A program made the translations under genes and the position numbers. This document shows, piece by piece, positions 8,694 through 17,873 of a stretch of 64,000 bases of DNA. The notes under the pieces are model-generated. The model was given only the letters and a program-made list of their open reading frames with translations. It ran no database searches and was not told the DNA's origin. Origin of the DNA: Hyphomicrobiales bacterium. Lineage in GTDB: Bacteria; Pseudomonadota; Alphaproteobacteria; Rhizobiales; Beijerinckiaceae. Position 1 is the stretch's first letter; each line of letters starts with the position of its first letter. Location: positions 282,465 to 346,464 of the forward strand of contig UBZM01000036.1 of the NCBI GenBank assembly GCA_900470095.1, read 5' to 3'.

Positions 8694-9658
8694 GCGTTCG
8701 GACTGTGGCTGATATCGAAATGACAGGCAAACTGATGTTCTGGCCCTGTCTCGCGCAAGGCCGGCGCCTCCTTGGCGCAACGCTCCGTCGCGTGCAGGCA
8801 GCGGGTGCGGAAGACGCAGCCCGAGGGCGGTGCGAGCGGGGACGGGATGTCTCCGGTCAGCATGCGCTCGCGCGGTGGTGCGTCCGGGTCGGGCCTCGGC
8901 GAGGCGGCGATCAGCGCCCGCGTATAGGGATGGCGCGGATGGCGGGCGACCTGCTCGGTCGTGCCGATTTCCATGATGCGGCCGAGATAGAGCACGGCGA
9001 TCCGGTCGCACATCAACTCGACGACGTCGAGATCATGCGAGATGAACAGCATGGCCAGGCCGAGCCGGCGCCGCAGGTCCTGCATCAGGTTCAGCACTTG
9101 CGCCTGCACCGAGACATCAAGGGCCGAGACCGGCTCGTCGGCGATGATCAGCCTCGGCTCGACGGCGAGCGCCCGCGCGATGCCGATGCGCTGCCGCTGC
9201 CCGCCGGAAAACTCGTGGGGGTAGCGCTCCATATGTGCGGCGGGAAGGCCGACGAGTTCGAGCAGTTCGGCAATTCGGGCTTTGCGTGCGGCCCCGCGCG
9301 CAAGGCCGTGGGCATCGAGCGCCTCGCCGACGATGCTGCTGACCCGCAGCCGCGGATTGAGGCTGGCATAGGGGTCCTGGAACACCATCTGCGCCTGGCG
9401 GCGGAACAGCCCCAAACGGCGTTCCGGCGCTGCCGTGATGTCCTGTCCTTCGAAGCGGATCTGACCTGCCGACGCATCGATCAGGCGCAGCGCAAGCCGA
9501 CCGATCGTGCTCTTGCCCGATCCGGATTCGCCGACCAGCCCGAGCGCTTCGCCGCGCCCCAGCGAGAAGCTGACATCGTTGACGGCGCGCACCAGGTGGG
9601 GCGCCTTGCCGAAATTCTTGGAAAGACCTGCAATGGTGAGGAGCGGTTCCGTGCTCAT
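8690..9658 (-). CDS. Peptide ABC transporter ATP-binding protein (DppF/OppF type)
   Basis: This 322-residue ATPase carries Walker A GESGSGKST, signature SGGQRQR, Walker B LIIADEP and the switch SHD. It ends with the oligopeptide-transporter C-terminal domain (CVFRTRCLHA cysteine motif) common to DppD/DppF. It couples ATP hydrolysis to import through the two permeases encoded upstream. The ATG overlaps the stop of the preceding ATPase gene by 4 bp. DppF type is chosen from its position and N-terminus (PLLTIAGLSKNFG). Confidence 0.94.
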   Translation of the reverse strand: MSTEPLLTIAGLSKNFGKAPHLVRAVNDVSFSLGRGEALGLVGESGSGKSTIGRLALRLIDASAGQIRFEGQDITAAPERRLGLFRRQAQMVFQDPYASLNPRLRVSSIVGEALDAHGLARGAARKARIAELLELVGLPAAHMERYPHEFSGGQRQRIGIARALAVEPRLIIADEPVSALDVSVQAQVLNLMQDLRRRLGLAMLFISHDLDVVELMCDRIAVLYLGRIMEIGTTEQVARHPRHPYTRALIAASPRPDPDAPPRERMLTGDIPSPLAPPSGCVFRTRCLHATERCAKEAPALRETGPEHQFACHFDISHSPNA

Positions 9659-10647
9659 GCAAGCTCCCTCCAGCGCAGGCAGCGTGTTTGCCGCCCCGCA
9701 TCACTCTCCAGCATGGGTGCCTCGACGGAGCAGGCAGGCGTTGCATCGGCGCAGCGCGGCGCGAAGGCGCAACCGCGCTCGACGCGCGAAACCTGACCCG
9801 GGATCGAGCGCACGACCCGCCGACCGCTTGCGTCCTGGATCGCGCGCGACGGCATGCACTCGAGCAGGGCACGCGTATAGGGGTGGCGCGGGGCGTTGAA
9901 GAGGTCCCGAACCGGCGCGCTTTCGACCACTTCGCCCGCATACATCACCGTCACGCGGTCGGCGATCTCGGCGACGACGCCGAGATTATGCGTGATGAAG
10001 AGCACGCCCATTCCAAGCTCGCGCCGCAGCCGGTCGAGCAGCGTCAGCACCTGTGCCTGGATGGTGACGTCGAGCGCCGTGGTCGGCTCGTCGGCGATCA
10101 GCAGGGCGGGCCGGCAGGAGAGCGCGAGCGCGATCATGACGCGCTGACGCATGCCGCCCGACATGTGATGCGGATAGTCCGAGGCGCGGCGCGCGGCATC
10201 CGGGATTTCGACGAGGCCAAGCATCTCGACGGCGTGCGCCCAGGCCTTGCGCCGGTCATAGCCGAGATGCAGCCGCACTGCCTCGGCGATCTGCTCGCCG
10301 ACGGTCAGCACGGGGTTCAGGCTGGTCATCGGCTCCTGGAAGATCATCGCGATCTCGGCGCCGCGCAGCGCCTGCATGGTCGCCCGGGGCGCGGTCGCGA
10401 GATCGATCGTATCGCCGGACCGGCGGCGGAACAGGATGCGGCCCTGCGAGACCCGCCCCGCCGGGCGCGGCAGCAGGCCCATGGTGGCGAAACTCGTCAC
10501 TGACTTGCCGGAGCCGGACTCGCCGACCACCGCGACGGTTTCGTTCTCCGAGATCTGCAGTGACACGCCGCGCACCGGCGTCACCTCGCCCTCCTCGGTG
10601 CGGAAGGAGACGGCGAGATCTTCGATGGCGAGAAGGGGCGCGGTCAT
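9655..10647 (-). CDS. Peptide ABC transporter ATP-binding protein (DppD/OppD type)
   Basis: This 330-residue ATPase has Walker A GESGSGKS, signature MSGGMRQR, Walker B LLIADEP and switch THN, followed by the C-terminal cysteine motif (CAFAPRCADA) of oligopeptide ATPases. It pairs with the next gene as the two-ATPase motor. The start at 10647 (MTAPLLAIEDL) lies 1 bp from the stop of the permease gene, so the genes are coupled. Confidence 0.94.
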   Translation of the reverse strand: MTAPLLAIEDLAVSFRTEEGEVTPVRGVSLQISENETVAVVGESGSGKSVTSFATMGLLPRPAGRVSQGRILFRRRSGDTIDLATAPRATMQALRGAEIAMIFQEPMTSLNPVLTVGEQIAEAVRLHLGYDRRKAWAHAVEMLGLVEIPDAARRASDYPHHMSGGMRQRVMIALALSCRPALLIADEPTTALDVTIQAQVLTLLDRLRRELGMGVLFITHNLGVVAEIADRVTVMYAGEVVESAPVRDLFNAPRHPYTRALLECMPSRAIQDASGRRVVRSIPGQVSRVERGCAFAPRCADATPACSVEAPMLESDAGRQTRCLRWRELA

Positions 10648-10648
10648 C

Positions 10649-11509
10649 TCACAGCGCCTTTCTGAGCTTGGGGTCGAGCATGTCGCGCAGGCCGTCGCCG
10701 ACGATCTGCAGCGAGAGTGCGACCAGCACGATCGCGACACCGGGAAATCCGACGACCCAGAATGCGTCTTCGGCATATTGCTGGCCCGACGCGATCATCG
10801 TGCCCCAGGTCGGCGTCTCCGGCGGCACGCCAGCGCCGAGGAAGGACAGCCCGGCCTCGGCAAGGACCGCATAGGCGAAGATGAAGGTCGCCTGCACCAG
10901 GAGGGGCGAGGCGACGTTGAGCAGCACATGCACGAAGAGGATGCGCCAGATCGAGACGCCGAGCGCGCGGGCCGCCTCGACGAAGGGCAGTTCTCGCACC
11001 ACCAGCGTCGAGGCGCGGATCACGCGGACGACGCGCGGCGTGTAGACGATGGCGAGCGCCAGCACGACATTTCCCGCAGAGGCCCCGAGCACCGCGACGA
11101 GGAAGATGGCGAGCAGGATGTCGGGCAGCGACATCAGCGCATCGACCAGGCGCATGATCACGGCATCGGCGCGCTTGAAATAGCCGGCGACGAGGCCGAG
11201 AGCAGCGCCGATCGAGATCGAGATCACGACGACCGCAAGCCCGATTCCCAGCGAGGCGCGGGCTCCCCAGATCACCCGCGAGAAGACGTCGCGGCCGAGT
11301 TCGTCGGTGCCGAACCAGTTCACCTCGCCGGGCGGGCGCAAGCGCCTGGCCATGCGCATCGAGGCAGGATCGAACGGGGATAGCCAGGGCGCCAGCAAGG
11401 CGAGCGCGAAGGCAATCACAAGGATCACGGCTGCAAGCAGCACCAGCTTGCGGCGGAAGAGCCGGCGCAGGAACAGAAGTGTCGGAGCTGAGGTCACGAC
11501 GGAGCTCAT
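10649..11509 (-). CDS. Peptide ABC transporter permease (DppC/OppC type)
   Basis: This 286-residue inner-membrane protein has six predicted membrane spans. It has the DppC N-terminal segment with DPASMRMARRLRPP and FGTDELGRDVFSRV, then a BPD_transp_1 core with an EAARALG-type coupling helix and a GLSFLGAGV motif. Its ATG overlaps the stop of the DppB-type gene by 4 bp. It forms the translocation pore with that permease. Confidence 0.94.
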   Translation of the reverse strand: MSSVVTSAPTLLFLRRLFRRKLVLLAAVILVIAFALALLAPWLSPFDPASMRMARRLRPPGEVNWFGTDELGRDVFSRVIWGARASLGIGLAVVVISISIGAALGLVAGYFKRADAVIMRLVDALMSLPDILLAIFLVAVLGASAGNVVLALAIVYTPRVVRVIRASTLVVRELPFVEAARALGVSIWRILFVHVLLNVASPLLVQATFIFAYAVLAEAGLSFLGAGVPPETPTWGTMIASGQQYAEDAFWVVGFPGVAIVLVALSLQIVGDGLRDMLDPKLRKAL

Positions 11510-12447
11510 TGGCGCACCCGCGGGTCGACGAGGGTGTAGATCACATCGATCGCCAGGTTGATCAGTGCGTAGATCGCCGCGACCGCCAGAAGCGCGCCCT
11601 GGATCACGGGATAATCGCGGCGCAGCACCGCCGACACGACGAGATTGCCGACGCCGGGCAGGCCGAACACGGTTTCGGTGACGATCGCGCCGCCGATCAG
11701 CAGGGCAAGCGTCAGGCCGAGCACGGTGATGATCGGGACGAGCGCATTTCCGAAGGCGTGGCGCAGCACCACGCGCAGTTCCGAGATACCCTTCGCCCGT
11801 GCCGTCCGCACGAAATCGGCATCGAGCACATCGAGCATGCTGGCGCGGGTGAAGCGCGTGATGAGAGCGGAGTTGACGACGCCGAGCACGGCCGATGGCA
11901 GAAACAGATGCTGGAGCCGCTCGAAGAAGGAGGCGTCGGGCGCGCCATAGCCGGCAACGGGGAACCAGCCGAAACGCACGGCGAAGAGCTGGATGAAGAT
12001 CAGGCCGAGCCAGAAGCTCGGGATATTGGCGGCAAGCATGGCAAGCCCGCTGACCGCCTGGTCGATGGGGCGGCCACGCCAGACCGCAGAGGCGATGCCG
12101 GCAGGGATGCCGATCGCCGCGGCGATGGCGAGCGAGAACATCGCGAGGAAGAAAGTCGGCTCGGCGCGCTGCAGCAGCGCCTGGGTCACGGGCTGCTGCA
12201 GGAAGATCGACTGGCCGAGATTGCCGGTCGCACATTCCTTCAGCCAGAGCACGAATTGCAGCAGGAGCGGCTTGTCGAGCCCGTAAGCCTCGCGCAGGCG
12301 CGCCACATCCTCCGGCGTCGCCTGATCGCCGAGCATCAGGGCCGCGGGGTCGCCGGGCGCCAGCCGCGTCAGGAAAAAGACCAGCGCGGCAACGAGAAAG
12401 AGGACCAGCAGCAGGCCGGCGAGGCGACGTCCGATATGTGCGAGCAC
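11506..12447 (-). CDS. Peptide ABC transporter permease (DppB/OppB type)
   Basis: This 313-residue permease has the DppB N-terminal helix (RRLAGLLLVLFLVAALVFFL) and the RLAPGDPAALMLG motif. It has a large periplasmic loop and an RAKGISE coupling helix. I place the start at a GTG at 12445-12447 because AAGGAG lies 8 nt upstream and the protein then begins in register with the family; an ATG at 12504 would add 19 residues and lacks such a site. It follows the binding-protein gene, with a strong hairpin between them. Confidence 0.92.
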   Translation of the reverse strand: MLAHIGRRLAGLLLVLFLVAALVFFLTRLAPGDPAALMLGDQATPEDVARLREAYGLDKPLLLQFVLWLKECATGNLGQSIFLQQPVTQALLQRAEPTFFLAMFSLAIAAAIGIPAGIASAVWRGRPIDQAVSGLAMLAANIPSFWLGLIFIQLFAVRFGWFPVAGYGAPDASFFERLQHLFLPSAVLGVVNSALITRFTRASMLDVLDADFVRTARAKGISELRVVLRHAFGNALVPIITVLGLTLALLIGGAIVTETVFGLPGVGNLVVSAVLRRDYPVIQGALLAVAAIYALINLAIDVIYTLVDPRVRQ

Positions 12448-12481
12448 CGGATGCGCTCCTTTCGCGGGAAGCGGATAAGAC

Positions 12482-12513
12482 TGTGGCGGGGCGCGCGAAC
12501 GCACCCCGCCACA
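12482..12513 (-). promoter_or_regulatory. Intercistronic hairpin after the peptide-binding-protein gene
   Basis: A perfect 10-bp inverted repeat, TGTGGCGGGG at 12482-12491 and CCCCGCCACA at 12504-12513, has a 12-nt loop. It lies between the binding-protein gene (stop at 12527) and the GTG of the first permease gene. It may limit read-through or protect the upstream message. Confidence 0.55.
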
Positions 12514-12526
12514 TCAGCCTTGCGCA

Positions 12527-14092
12527 TTACTTGGCGAGAGCGACGTTCCAGAAGGACGGCCACGGCATCGCCGCATAGCCGGACATCTTCGGCGAGGCGC
12601 CTGCCAGTGCGGCGAAGTTGCCGGCACGGATATAGGGCACCTCGTCATAGACGACCTGCTGGACCTTGCCCCAGAGCGCGCCGCGCTTCGCCGGATCGGG
12701 CTCGTTGTTGAAGGCGTTGAGTGCGGCCTCCTTGGCCGGGCTCGACCACCACCCCGGAGCGCCTTCGCCGAGCTGTGGCGGAGACAGCATCGGCTCGGGC
12801 AGGAAGGCCGAGTGGGTGATGTAGATGTCCCACAGCGCCGGGTCGCCGCGGCGCTGGACCAAGGTGGCCCAGTCCACGACATCGAGCTGGACCTTGAAAC
12901 CGGCGGCCTTGAGCTGCTCGGCCATCACCAGCGCCATGCGGTGATGGAAATCATACTGCTTCGAGTTGAGGATACGGATCGGCGTTCCGTCATATTTGGC
13001 ATCGGCCAGCAGCTTCTTGGCGCCGGCGACGTCCGGCTTGCTGTACTTGTCCTTGCCGGCCTCCGAATAGAACGGCGAGCCCTTCGGGAAATGCTCGGCC
13101 GCAAGCGCGAAGAACTTCGGCTCGCCAAACCCGGCCATCATCACCTCTTCGAGGTCGAGCGCCATCTGGAAGGCCTGGCGGACCTTCAGGTCGGCCATCG
13201 GCCCCTGCTTGGTGTTGGTCGGAAAATACGGGAAGCCGAAGGGCATGGTCAGCACGGGGCGCGTGCCGCTCGCGGCCGAGACTTTCTTGTAGCTCTCGAC
13301 CGGCAGCTGGTCGGCGAAGTGATACTGGCCGGCGATGGCGCCTTCGACGCGGGTATTGGCGCTCGGCACCGGGATGAAGCGCAACTCGTCGATCTTGGCT
13401 TCACGCTTGCCGGCATAGCCGGAGGCCGGCTCGCTGCGCGAGGCGTAGCCATCATGCTTCACCAGCACGACGAACTGGTCCGGCTTGCGCTCGCGGAATT
13501 TGTAGGGGCCGGTGCCGATGAATTCGGTCAGCGGGGTGGCGATCGATTCCTTCGCCATGATCGCGGCAAATCCTGAGGGCAGCGCCAGATGGGCGAGCAG
13601 TGCCGGCTCGACCTTGCTGAGCTGGATCTCGACGGTCGACGGGCTCTTGGCGGTCAGGCTCGTGATGCTCTTCGCCAGGCCCTTGCCGCGCGGCGTCATC
13701 TCGAGCCAGCGCTTCAGGGAGGCGACGACGTCCTCGGAATCCAGGTCGCGGCCGTTATGCAGCTTCACGCCCTTGCGCAGCTCGATCGTGTAGGTCTTGC
13801 CGTCCGCGGACACCGTCGGCAGTGCCGCCGCCAGCATCGGCTGGGTCGCCCAGTTCGCATCGAAGGTGAACAGCGACTCGTAGACATGCTGCATGATCGT
13901 TCCGACCAGATCCGCGGTCGACGCCATCGGATCGAGCGACTGCGGCTCGCCGACCATGGCGAGATTGGCGCTGGATGCGCTCTGGGCCATGGCCGCCATC
14001 GGCATCAGCGCGGCCGAGGCACCAAGGGCCGCTGCCAGGATGCCCAGTCCGCGCCGGGTGACAGAATTCTGATTGTGATCGCGGTTCCGCAT
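12527..14092 (-). CDS. Peptide ABC transporter substrate-binding protein (DppA/OppA family)
   Basis: This 521-residue SBP_bac_5 protein captures the substrate in the periplasm. Its N-terminus has a TRRGLGILAAALG segment like a Tat signal, with a cleavage-like AMAQS near residue 37. Further on it has GEPQSLDPMAST, the LRKGVKLHNGRDLDSEDVV segment (in two parts) typical of the family, and GTGPYKF. GGGAGAGG precedes the ATG. It is the first gene of the operon dppA-B-C-D-F-rpiR. A nearby divergent amidohydrolase suggests acylated or D-amino-acid peptides as ligands (inference). Confidence 0.94.
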   Translation of the reverse strand: MRNRDHNQNSVTRRGLGILAAALGASAALMPMAAMAQSASSANLAMVGEPQSLDPMASTADLVGTIMQHVYESLFTFDANWATQPMLAAALPTVSADGKTYTIELRKGVKLHNGRDLDSEDVVASLKRWLEMTPRGKGLAKSITSLTAKSPSTVEIQLSKVEPALLAHLALPSGFAAIMAKESIATPLTEFIGTGPYKFRERKPDQFVVLVKHDGYASRSEPASGYAGKREAKIDELRFIPVPSANTRVEGAIAGQYHFADQLPVESYKKVSAASGTRPVLTMPFGFPYFPTNTKQGPMADLKVRQAFQMALDLEEVMMAGFGEPKFFALAAEHFPKGSPFYSEAGKDKYSKPDVAGAKKLLADAKYDGTPIRILNSKQYDFHHRMALVMAEQLKAAGFKVQLDVVDWATLVQRRGDPALWDIYITHSAFLPEPMLSPPQLGEGAPGWWSSPAKEAALNAFNNEPDPAKRGALWGKVQQVVYDEVPYIRAGNFAALAGASPKMSGYAAMPWPSFWNVALAK

Positions 14093-14272
14093 TGGCCTCT
14101 CCCTGCCGTTCGCGTTGCCTATTGTGAGGGTAGTGAAAATTTATTACGCAAATGGCATCTGTCAATCGTCAAATTTCATGCTGCATAGCAATATGTGAAC
14201 GAATTTTCGCCGAAGTGATTGATATTTCTATCTGGCTCTGTAATTAAATTCCATATGACCCAGGGGTAACCA
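14093..14272. promoter_or_regulatory. Divergent promoter region between dppA-type gene and amidohydrolase gene
   Basis: This 180-bp segment is much richer in A and T than its surroundings. It separates the minus-strand peptide-transporter operon from the plus-strand amidohydrolase gene. Both promoters must lie here. I see no single unambiguous operator. Confidence 0.5.
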
Positions 14273-15424
14273 ATGTCCTCTCTCGATCTGGTTCTGCGCG
14301 GCGGGCGGGTTGTCGACCCCGGCCAGGGCATCGATGCGGTTCTCGATATCGGTATCGCGGACGGGCGCATTGCAGCCTTGGCACCGCGCCTGGACGCGCC
14401 GCAGATCCACGATGTTTCTGGCCGGATCGTCGCACCCGGCCTGATCGACCTGCACACCCATGTCTATTGGGGCGGGACGTCGCTGGGTGTCGACCCGCTG
14501 ATCCTCGCGCGCCGCGGCTGCACCACGCTCGTCGACACCGGCAGTGCCGGGGCCGGAAATTTCGATGGCTTCCGCAGGCATGTCATCGACACCTGCCCTG
14601 TGCGGATTATCGCCTATCTCAACATCTCCTTCGCTGGCATCTACGCGTTCTCGAAGACCATCATGGTCGGTGAGAGCGGTGACCAGCGACTGCTGGCTCC
14701 GATCGACACCCTCGCAGTCGCCGAGGCCAATCGCGATGTGCTTGCAGGTCTGAAGGTGCGCGTCGGCCATCACGCCTCAGGCTCTGCCGGTCTCGTCCCG
14801 CTCGAAATCGCGCGCCAGACGGCAGAGCGCCTCGACATGCGCATGATGGTGCATATCGATCATCCTCCTCCGACTCTTGAGCAGGTACTCGCCCTGATGC
14901 GTCCCGGCGACGTGCTGACCCATTGCTTCCGGCCGTTCCCGAACTCGCCGGTGACGCGGGATGGCGGCGTGCTGCCGGCCGTCAGCGCGGCGCGCGAGCG
15001 CGGCATCATCTTCGATATCGGCCATGGCATGGGCTCGTTCTCCTTCGACGTCGCCCGCACGATGCTCGCCAATGGCTTTGCGCCGGACACGATCTCCAGC
15101 GACGTCCACGCCTTGTGCATTGAGGGGCCGGCCTTCGATCTGACGACGACGATGTCAAAGTTCCTCTGCCTCGGCATGCCGCTGGGCGAGGTCCTCAGGC
15201 GCGTGACGGTCAATGCGGCGCAGGCGATTGAGCGTCCGGAGTTGGGTACGCTCGCCCCGGGGACGATCGCCGACATCTCGATCCTGTCACTGGAGGCCGG
15301 GGCCTTCGACTATATCGATTCGACCGGTGCGATCCTGCAGGGCACTGAGCGCCTGACGGCGGCGGGAATCGTGATCGGCGGCCGCTTCTTGGAGGCTTCC
15401 GAAGGGGCGAGGCAGGCGGGTTGA
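14273..15424 (+). CDS. Amidohydrolase/deacetylase-family metallohydrolase
   Basis: This 383-residue enzyme has the amidohydrolase TIM barrel. Visible residues are the N-terminal GLIDLHTH motif (metal ligands His61 and His63), a LKVRVGHHASG segment with the bridging lysine position, HIDHPP, THCF, and a late SSDVHAL segment with the catalytic aspartate. It looks like the dihydroorotase-like deacetylases related to Atu3266/EF0837, which act on acetylated hydroxy or amino acids. A CAGGGG site precedes the ATG. Divergence from the Dpp-type operon suggests it processes the imported compound in the cytosol. The substrate is not known. Confidence 0.87.
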   Translation: MSSLDLVLRGGRVVDPGQGIDAVLDIGIADGRIAALAPRLDAPQIHDVSGRIVAPGLIDLHTHVYWGGTSLGVDPLILARRGCTTLVDTGSAGAGNFDGFRRHVIDTCPVRIIAYLNISFAGIYAFSKTIMVGESGDQRLLAPIDTLAVAEANRDVLAGLKVRVGHHASGSAGLVPLEIARQTAERLDMRMMVHIDHPPPTLEQVLALMRPGDVLTHCFRPFPNSPVTRDGGVLPAVSAARERGIIFDIGHGMGSFSFDVARTMLANGFAPDTISSDVHALCIEGPAFDLTTTMSKFLCLGMPLGEVLRRVTVNAAQAIERPELGTLAPGTIADISILSLEAGAFDYIDSTGAILQGTERLTAAGIVIGGRFLEASEGARQAG

Positions 15425-15749
15425 GGCATCACGCCTCGAGATGGGGCACGGCCCAGGCCTTCGGGCTGTTTGCGGGTGAGCTGGCGCTGCTGAGTCGCGC
15501 CGCTGGCCTGATGCCGCGGGCGACAGGCCCGCGGCGGTCCATCGCCTATGCTTCCCAGGAGGTCGATCGCGAGGCCTTTCCGGCTCGGGCGAGCCAAGGG
15601 GCTTGCGGAATGACGCCCGGCACTTTCTTTCCTCAATGAAACGGTAGTATAGTTCTGCATTCTGCATCCGATGGCGGCCGGATGCAGGATTTTCTACTCG
15701 CGGTAGTAATAGGTCCGGTTCTGCCGGCCAGACGGAAAGGCCGGCAGCC
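15425..15749. other. Intergenic stretch with one strong hairpin
   Basis: No convincing gene is seen. It contains a perfect 9-bp stem, GCCGCGGGC at 15513-15521 and GCCCGCGGC at 15527-15535, with a 5-nt loop, about 90 nt after the amidohydrolase stop. This may end that transcript. The part near 15650-15720 probably holds the promoter of the next small gene. Confidence 0.45.
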
Positions 15750-16058
15750 ATGATGAGAGGAACTGAACCGCTCGAAGTCTGGGAGATCATTTCCTCTCCA
15801 GCCGGCTATGCGGCCCTGCAATACGCAGCCGAGCAGGGAGATCCTCCTCTCGAGCCTTTGGTCACACTCATCGAAGAAACCTGCGCAACTTGGTTATCCT
15901 GCGACCCTGATACCCATCTCAAGCGCATTCACAGGATGGTGGCGCGACTGATGATGGCCGATGGCTGGCAGGAGGCCGGCGTGAAGCCAATGCGGCGTGG
16001 GCGCCTGATCACCGAGGCCATGACCTTCCAGCGCGGCCCTGACCAGATGGTCCAATAG
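15750..16058 (+). CDS. Small hypothetical protein
   Basis: This 102-residue soluble protein is acidic and helical, with segments PLVTLIEETCATWLSCDPD and HLKRIHRMVARLMMADGW. I do not recognise a family. Codon usage matches the neighbours, and GGAAAGG lies about 12 nt before the ATG. It converges on a glycosyltransferase gene only 7 bp away. It may be a lineage-specific gene; function unknown. Confidence 0.55.
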   Translation: MMRGTEPLEVWEIISSPAGYAALQYAAEQGDPPLEPLVTLIEETCATWLSCDPDTHLKRIHRMVARLMMADGWQEAGVKPMRRGRLITEAMTFQRGPDQMVQ

Positions 16059-16065
16059 CCTCGCT

Positions 16066-17304
16066 TCAGCTGGCCTCGACCCAGGGCATCTCCGTCCCCG
16101 TGGGATCGCCCTGTGCCACCAATCTCTCGATCAGGCGCATCTGGCGGTCGAGGCAGCTTTCGAGTTCGAACCTCGCCTGCACCGTAGCCCGTGCCGCGCG
16201 GCGCAGGCCCTCGAACTCGCCCTGCCGTTCAAGTGCCTGTACGATCGTGGCGGCCAGGGCCGGCACGTCGTGAAACGCAGCGAGCAGCCCGTTGCGGCGG
16301 TCGGTGATCACCTCTTGGACCGGCGGTGTGCGCGAGCCGACGACCAGGCAGCCGCAAGCCATCGCTTCCAGCAGGGACCAGGAGAGCACGAAGGGCACAG
16401 TCAGATAGGCATGAGCCGCTGAGACCTGGAACAGCTGCCGCAACTCCTGATGTGCCAGCCAGGAGATGTGAACGAGGCGCTCGCCAAGGCGGGTTTCCTG
16501 CAGCATCGCATCTCGCCAGAGCCGCCCATCCGGGCGGGGACGGCCATAGCCGGGGCCGTCCCCACCGACGACGATGAAGCGGGCCTCGGGTCTTGCCTGT
16601 GCGACCAGCGCGGCGGCGCGCATGAATTGCGGATAGCCGCGATAGGGATCGAGGTCGCGGGCAGCGAAGGTGACGATCTCGTCGCCGGCGCGAATCACGT
16701 TGCCATCGGGCAGCGTGAAGCGGGCCTCCGCATTCGGCCGGCATTGCTGCGTATCGATGCCGTCATGGCAGATCGCGATCCGGTCCCGGATGCTGGCAGG
16801 GTATTGCCGGTGCTGCCAGCGCGTCGGGGTATAGGCGGCGTCGATGGCCTGCAGGGTCAGGAGTTGCGCGGCATTGCGCATTCTCAGCCGCATGCGCTCC
16901 GCGTCCGTCGCTTCGTCCGCGGGTTCGAAATCAAAATCCGAGTCCCGATCGTTGTAGTAATACTCGCAATAGCCGAGTACCGGCGTGGCTGGCAGCGCGT
17001 CCTTCGCGAAGAGTAGCCCACCCCAGCCGGTATGGCCGATGATGACGTCCGGTCGTTCATGGCGTGGCAGTCGCCGCAGGACGGAAGCCACGGCTTCGCC
17101 CGTCCTGACGTGATACTCCGTCGCGGCGAGGCTGGGGCTCGCCGTCACGGGTCCGCTGACTGTGTAGAGAAGCTGGCGCAGTCCGGGACGGACGGCTTCC
17201 GCATGTTCCGTGACCAGCGTCACCTCGGCGCCTTCGCCGAGGAGGCGTCCGATCAGGTGAGCGAATTGACCAGATCCTGAACGATGAACGAATAAGACGC
17301 GCAT
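16066..17304 (-). CDS. Glycosyltransferase family 4 protein
   Basis: This 412-residue protein has the two Rossmann domains of GT-B enzymes. The N-terminus reads MRVLFVHRSGSGQF; the C-terminal donor-binding half has FIVVGGDGPGYG and SWSLLEAMACG. The acidic residue of the usual EX7E pair is kept only at the second position. Enzymes of this type move sugars from nucleotide donors to surface glycans on the cytosolic face. Its start overlaps the end of the MarR-type regulator gene by 52 bp, so they share a transcript. Its closeness to the secretion and glycan locus suggests a part in the same pathway. Confidence 0.87.
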   Translation of the reverse strand: MRVLFVHRSGSGQFAHLIGRLLGEGAEVTLVTEHAEAVRPGLRQLLYTVSGPVTASPSLAATEYHVRTGEAVASVLRRLPRHERPDVIIGHTGWGGLLFAKDALPATPVLGYCEYYYNDRDSDFDFEPADEATDAERMRLRMRNAAQLLTLQAIDAAYTPTRWQHRQYPASIRDRIAICHDGIDTQQCRPNAEARFTLPDGNVIRAGDEIVTFAARDLDPYRGYPQFMRAAALVAQARPEARFIVVGGDGPGYGRPRPDGRLWRDAMLQETRLGERLVHISWLAHQELRQLFQVSAAHAYLTVPFVLSWSLLEAMACGCLVVGSRTPPVQEVITDRRNGLLAAFHDVPALAATIVQALERQGEFEGLRRAARATVQARFELESCLDRQMRLIERLVAQGDPTGTEMPWVEAS

Positions 17305-17873
17305 GACGCCAGCAGAACCCCTCCATAGCGCAGGGCGTCGCTCCAGAGCTGCTCGAGACGCCGCAAGGTGTCGTAGGTCGTCCGCATATCCGGCTCGACA
17401 TCGAGATCCTGGCTCGGGCCGAACTGATTGCTCTCATCGAGCTGCTTGAGTCGTTCGACCAGAAGCTGGCCCTTGGGGGACAGCGAGATTCGGGCAAGCC
17501 GCCGGTCACGCGGCGAGGCGCCGCGCTCGAGATAGCCGCTCTCGACCAGCTGCTTGAGGTTATAGGAGGCGTTCGAGCCGAGATAATAGCCGCGGTCGAG
17601 CAGGTCGCGCACCGCGATCTCCCCAGTGCCGATCGTCAGCAGCACCATCACCTGCGAGGGCGAAACATCATCGACGCCCAACCTGGTCAGCTCCAGGCGC
17701 AGATAGTCGAGAAAGCGCCGGTGGACCCTGTCGATCAGGCGGGCGAGGTCGAGCTGGGTGACGGTGCTCCGCGAAATTCCATTGTCCGAATCAGTTCTCC
17801 GCTCTGGCCGGCCGGGCTGGCCGTTGACTGCGGCACCCAGGAACTGGGCGCCGTATTGCGGTTTCGAATGCAT
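17253..17873 (-). CDS. MarR-family winged-helix regulator (LdtR-like)
   Basis: This 206-residue protein has a MarR winged helix in its middle (about residues 50-145): VSPSQVMVLLTIG, then DLLDRGYYLGSNASYNLKQL as recognition helix and the wing SPRDRRLARI. The GYYLGSN pattern resembles LdtR, the Liberibacter and rhizobial MarR regulator of cell-wall and stress genes (from memory, not searched). It has extra sequence at both ends. It is divergent from the type I exporter across a 339-bp AT-rich gap with an inverted repeat, so it may control the locus. GGAG precedes the ATG. Confidence 0.85.
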   Translation of the reverse strand: MHSKPQYGAQFLGAAVNGQPGRPERRTDSDNGISRSTVTQLDLARLIDRVHRRFLDYLRLELTRLGVDDVSPSQVMVLLTIGTGEIAVRDLLDRGYYLGSNASYNLKQLVESGYLERGASPRDRRLARISLSPKGQLLVERLKQLDESNQFGPSQDLDVEPDMRTTYDTLRRLEQLWSDALRYGGVLLASCASYSFIVQDLVNSLT

